Origin: UBA4416 sp964541155
GTDB lineage: Bacteria; Bacteroidota; Bacteroidia; B-17B0; Aurantibacillaceae
Direction of reading: 5' to 3'
Length of the DNA: 64,000 bases
Assembly (NCBI GenBank): GCA_964541155.1
Contig: CAZIPC010000001.1
Location: 558,001 to 622,000, forward strand
Within the stretch, counting starts at the first letter, position 1, and every line of letters starts with the position of its first letter. Position numbers and translations under genes: made by a program. A model generated the notes under the pieces. It saw nothing but the letters and a program-made list of their open reading frames with translations. It ran no database searches and had not been told where the DNA came from. This document shows, piece by piece, positions 61,529 to 64,000 of this stretch.

Positions 61529-62710
61529 TTACTTTTTTCTCAATTCATACGAATATATCTGCCTACCAAGCTCTGCTAAAAATGGCAAAGCAATGGTATC
61601 GTATTCATATTTTCCATCATTAATAATTTCATCATGATTAGTATATATAACTGCACTTAACATAAATTCTATATTCTCTTTTTTATTTTGAATATAAGCG
61701 CAATCACTCATAAATCCGTATGACTGACCAACAATATTTGTTATTTTAATATCGGAATTAGTTATTTTTTCTTTAGTATTTCCGAATAAAAAATACTTTT
61801 TATAACTGTCATAATATACTTTAGGATTATAAGTTGGGTATTTACTTTGACTTGGATACATAGTTAATTGTTCAATTAACAATAGTCTATCATCTTCTAA
61901 TAAATCAAATCGTTTATTTTCAGGTAGATTATTATTAAAAATTATTTTTTTTAAAATAGAGTGGCAATTTTCTAAAGACATATAATTCATATGAGTAAAA
62001 TCTTTAGGAGTATTTATTTTTTTGTTTTTAGAATTTATGTAAGCTCTACCAACCTTAACTATCCCTAAGGGGTGATTATACTCTTTTATTGAAATTTGTT
62101 GCGGTAATGTTAAAAACGGAATTAGCTGCTTGTTGCAAAAAATTACAGGATTTGTGGTTGTATTTTGAATTCCTTCACATCCTCCATCAAAACGTGTTAC
62201 TATTCTAATATTAGGATAACCTAATTCATTTAATCTATTATGAATATAATCTGTTCCTAAGAATTCATATACTCTTCCATAGGCATCATTATCGCTAACT
62301 AATGCCATTCTTTTAATGTATTGTGAAATACTTGGTAATCCATTATAAGAGGTTGTGTCTTTTTTTACAGAATGCTGACAAGCGTTAGCACTATCTGTAT
62401 ACATGATAGTATTACTATATATTTTCAAATCTTTTAATTTTTCTAACGCTAAAATAGCTGTTGGTAATTTTACTAAACTAGCACAATAAAAATAATTTGA
62501 AGAATCAACATTATAATAATAATCTTTAAAAATAGGCGCTCCTAAACTATCTCTTTTAATTTGAGTAAATATAATTTGCAAACGATATTTTTTATATTCT
62601 TTATTTACTTTTTTTAAAATTGGCGTTTTGTTTAAAATTTCATTAAATGAAAAAGATTGTGAATATCCATAAAAACAAATCGTTACAAGTAAATATGTTA
62701 GTATTTTCAT
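61529..62710 (-). CDS. Exported beta-lactamase-like serine hydrolase
   Basis: 393 residues with a signal peptide (MKILTYLLVTICFYGYSQ). The serine motif is CASLVKLPTAIL (S78-x-x-K81), and MALVSDNDAYGRVYEFLG gives an SDN triad (S139-D140-N141), as in class A beta-lactamases. The third KTG motif is not seen; NIVGQSYGFMSDCAYI occupies its place. It is longer than a typical class A enzyme (about 290), and its target may be peptidoglycan, an ester or nothing. Antibiotic resistance cannot be inferred. The gene lies six bases after the lipoprotein gene. Confidence 0.83.
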   Translation of the reverse strand: MKILTYLLVTICFYGYSQSFSFNEILNKTPILKKVNKEYKKYRLQIIFTQIKRDSLGAPIFKDYYYNVDSSNYFYCASLVKLPTAILALEKLKDLKIYSNTIMYTDSANACQHSVKKDTTSYNGLPSISQYIKRMALVSDNDAYGRVYEFLGTDYIHNRLNELGYPNIRIVTRFDGGCEGIQNTTTNPVIFCNKQLIPFLTLPQQISIKEYNHPLGIVKVGRAYINSKNKKINTPKDFTHMNYMSLENCHSILKKIIFNNNLPENKRFDLLEDDRLLLIEQLTMYPSQSKYPTYNPKVYYDSYKKYFLFGNTKEKITNSDIKITNIVGQSYGFMSDCAYIQNKKENIEFMLSAVIYTNHDEIINDGKYEYDTIALPFLAELGRQIYSYELRKK

Positions 62711-62716
62711 TATAAT

Positions 62717-63919
62717 TTAATCGATTTTAGTAGCAATCATAAAATTGCTGTTTTTGTCTTTAAAATTATATCCAATACCAAAACCTATTGTTTTAGAGCC
62801 TTGTTTTTTATACAACGAATCTAAATCTTTTTGATAAAATTGTGCAAATAATGGTATAGGCTTTAAATACTGTCCAAAAAAGGTGTAGCTCCATTTATGT
62901 GAATCATTTAAAAAATAACGAAATGCTATACCACTGTCGTCTTGTATTACATTATTACTTTGATTTAAAATAATATTTCGAACTATAGAGAAATAACTTT
63001 TATGCATTAAATATGAAGCACCTTTTAAATAAGTATTTACAGTTCCCATGTTTTTTAAGTATGCAGTAAATCCCTTGTTATAATTTAATCCTCCATCAGC
63101 TGCATTTAAAGAATAGTAATAAAGTGTTTTAGAGTGATTTTTTGAATCAATAAATTTAATTTCAACACCTTTTGTATTCGTTTCTATATTTTTTAAATCA
63201 ATAAAAGAATTTATTTTTTTTACACCTCCTAAACTATCAATTGTTATTGGGGTTATAGAACTAAATTGATTTCCTGTACGTTTTAAAAATAAACATAATA
63301 AATGTAAAGTTCCATCAACCTCTTTATTTTTTAAATCTTTACTCATACTCTCTGTTCTAAAAAAACTAAATTTTAATATTGCATTTAATGATGTATTTAC
63401 TTTACTATAATATAAATCTAACGAATCAATATTAGCTAATTTAAAATCCGGCAAACTACCAACAGGCTCTAAACCAATCATTACGTACTTATCTGCCTCA
63501 GGAAAAAAAGTTTGAGCATGTAAGATGTCTGGTCCTGAAAATGGATAAAATAAGGTAGTTTGAGGTTTTACAATTTTAGAAATTTCATTCTCTTTAAATT
63601 TTTTTAAATTCATTAATCGTGTTGAATCGAAGTTTTTCCAACGTGTATTAAAATTTCTACTAAATTCTTTAAAATCATTAGATAGTTGAATTTGCTTATA
63701 AATAAAACTAGTATCAGATATTCCTGCAATAATATTAACAAGTGCATTTAGCGAATCATTTATTTTAAAATGAGAAGAGCTATCCATTAACTGTATGGAA
63801 TTTTTCTTTGAAAATTTAAGAGAATCAGATTTTAAAATTGTACTTTTTTCGATATCAGGTGATGTACAAGCCAATTGTATTAATACAATACCCGTTAATA
63901 AACTAATTTTTTTAAGCAT
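62717..63919 (-). CDS. Lipoprotein of unknown function
   Basis: About 400 residues from the ATG at 63919, chosen because it starts a lipoprotein signal (MLKKISLLTGIVLIQLACTS, lipidated cysteine 18); a longer frame begins at 63955. The mature part has coiled or helical regions (RNFNTRWKNFDSTRLMNLKKFKENEI), LFYPFSGPDILHAQTFFPEADKYVMIGLEP, and a run with YYSLNAADGGLNYNKGFTAYLKNMG and GASYLMHKSYFSIVRN. I do not know a family name. It shares a run with a membrane protein upstream and the hydrolase downstream. Confidence 0.72.
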   Translation of the reverse strand: MLKKISLLTGIVLIQLACTSPDIEKSTILKSDSLKFSKKNSIQLMDSSSHFKINDSLNALVNIIAGISDTSFIYKQIQLSNDFKEFSRNFNTRWKNFDSTRLMNLKKFKENEISKIVKPQTTLFYPFSGPDILHAQTFFPEADKYVMIGLEPVGSLPDFKLANIDSLDLYYSKVNTSLNAILKFSFFRTESMSKDLKNKEVDGTLHLLCLFLKRTGNQFSSITPITIDSLGGVKKINSFIDLKNIETNTKGVEIKFIDSKNHSKTLYYYSLNAADGGLNYNKGFTAYLKNMGTVNTYLKGASYLMHKSYFSIVRNIILNQSNNVIQDDSGIAFRYFLNDSHKWSYTFFGQYLKPIPLFAQFYQKDLDSLYKKQGSKTIGFGIGYNFKDKNSNFMIATKID

Positions 63920-64000
63920 GTGTTTGTTGTTTTTTTTCTGATAAATATTTTCCAATAAAATAGATTAAAGCACCTATCACTACATTTAATAGCCCTAATA
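63912..64000 (-). CDS. C-terminal end of a small membrane protein (partial, window edge)
   Basis: On the minus strand the frame entering at 64000 reads LGLLNVVIGALIYFIGKYLS then EKKQQTHA and stops at 63912. A hydrophobic helix is followed by a basic end. Its stop overlaps the lipoprotein start by eight bases, which suggests translational coupling. Too little is visible to name it. Confidence 0.55.
   Translation of the reverse strand, partial: LGLLNVVIGALIYFIGKYLSEKKQQTHA

Noticed and set aside
61529..62710. Calling the hydrolase a beta-lactamase resistance gene
   Set aside because: It lacks a visible KTG motif, is much longer than class A enzymes and sits in a housekeeping run.

Overview
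The window is AT-rich chromosomal DNA (by eye about 30% G+C) from a member of the Bacteroidota, probably a Flavobacteriia-like gliding or type IX secretion lineage. Indicators are the N-terminus of a PorZ-like secretion protein at the left edge, a GldB gliding lipoprotein, many outer-membrane barrels, a TonB-dependent receptor with a carboxypeptidase-D-like N-terminal domain, MnmD as a stand-alone enzyme, and promoter boxes of the Bacteroidota type (TTTG / TAnnTTTG) with little Shine-Dalgarno sequence. Several genes start with TTG or GTG. I see no insertion sequence, prophage, integrase or CRISPR array; most of the window is ordinary chromosome.

Layout. 0-3.9 kb: porZ-like fragment, tRNA-Arg(CCG), a small membrane protein, yidD and a TonB receptor. 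3.9-10.2 kb: a minus-strand glycan cluster (DedA protein, sugar aminotransferase, acyltransferase, Fuc4NAc-transferase-like protein, flippase, glycosyltransferase). 10.2-20.3 kb: rhodanese, phosphosulfolactate synthase, TPR protein, glmM, a 0.7-kb structured non-coding stretch, cysteine desulfurase, PhnA protein, mdh, gyrB. 20.6-30.7 kb: an inorganic-carbon uptake region, with a SulP anion transporter, a porin, DabA, DabB, an OprB-like porin and an unknown barrel. 30.7-35.7 kb: a TPR lipid/secretion-type protein paired with a barrel. 35.9-44.5 kb: FtsE-like ATPase, DNA methyltransferase repair protein, two M1 peptidases, HupE/UreJ protein, DUF6702 protein, miaA, MFS transporter. 44.5-49.5 kb: ECF sigma and putative anti-sigma factor divergent from a Crp/Fnr regulator, followed by a pirin / YceI / small membrane protein / pirin cluster. 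49.5-64 kb: Tex, SprT-like protein, gldB, an outer-membrane barrel, nadE, folB, asparaginase, a DUF3127 protein, initiator tRNA, era, mnmD, an SF1 helicase, a beta-lactamase-like hydrolase and a lipoprotein.

The most notable system is the DabA-DabB region. DabA keeps the four expected zinc-site residues, and the genes from dabA to the unknown barrel are spaced by 1-11 bases, so two outer-membrane proteins appear to be co-transcribed with an inner-membrane carbon pump; a SulP carrier and another porin lie just upstream. The second is a 20-base perfect palindrome between the Crp/Fnr gene and the first pirin gene, placed where an activator would bind upstream of a -7 box that lacks a -33 box. 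All functional statements are from sequence reading and family knowledge; no database search was run.
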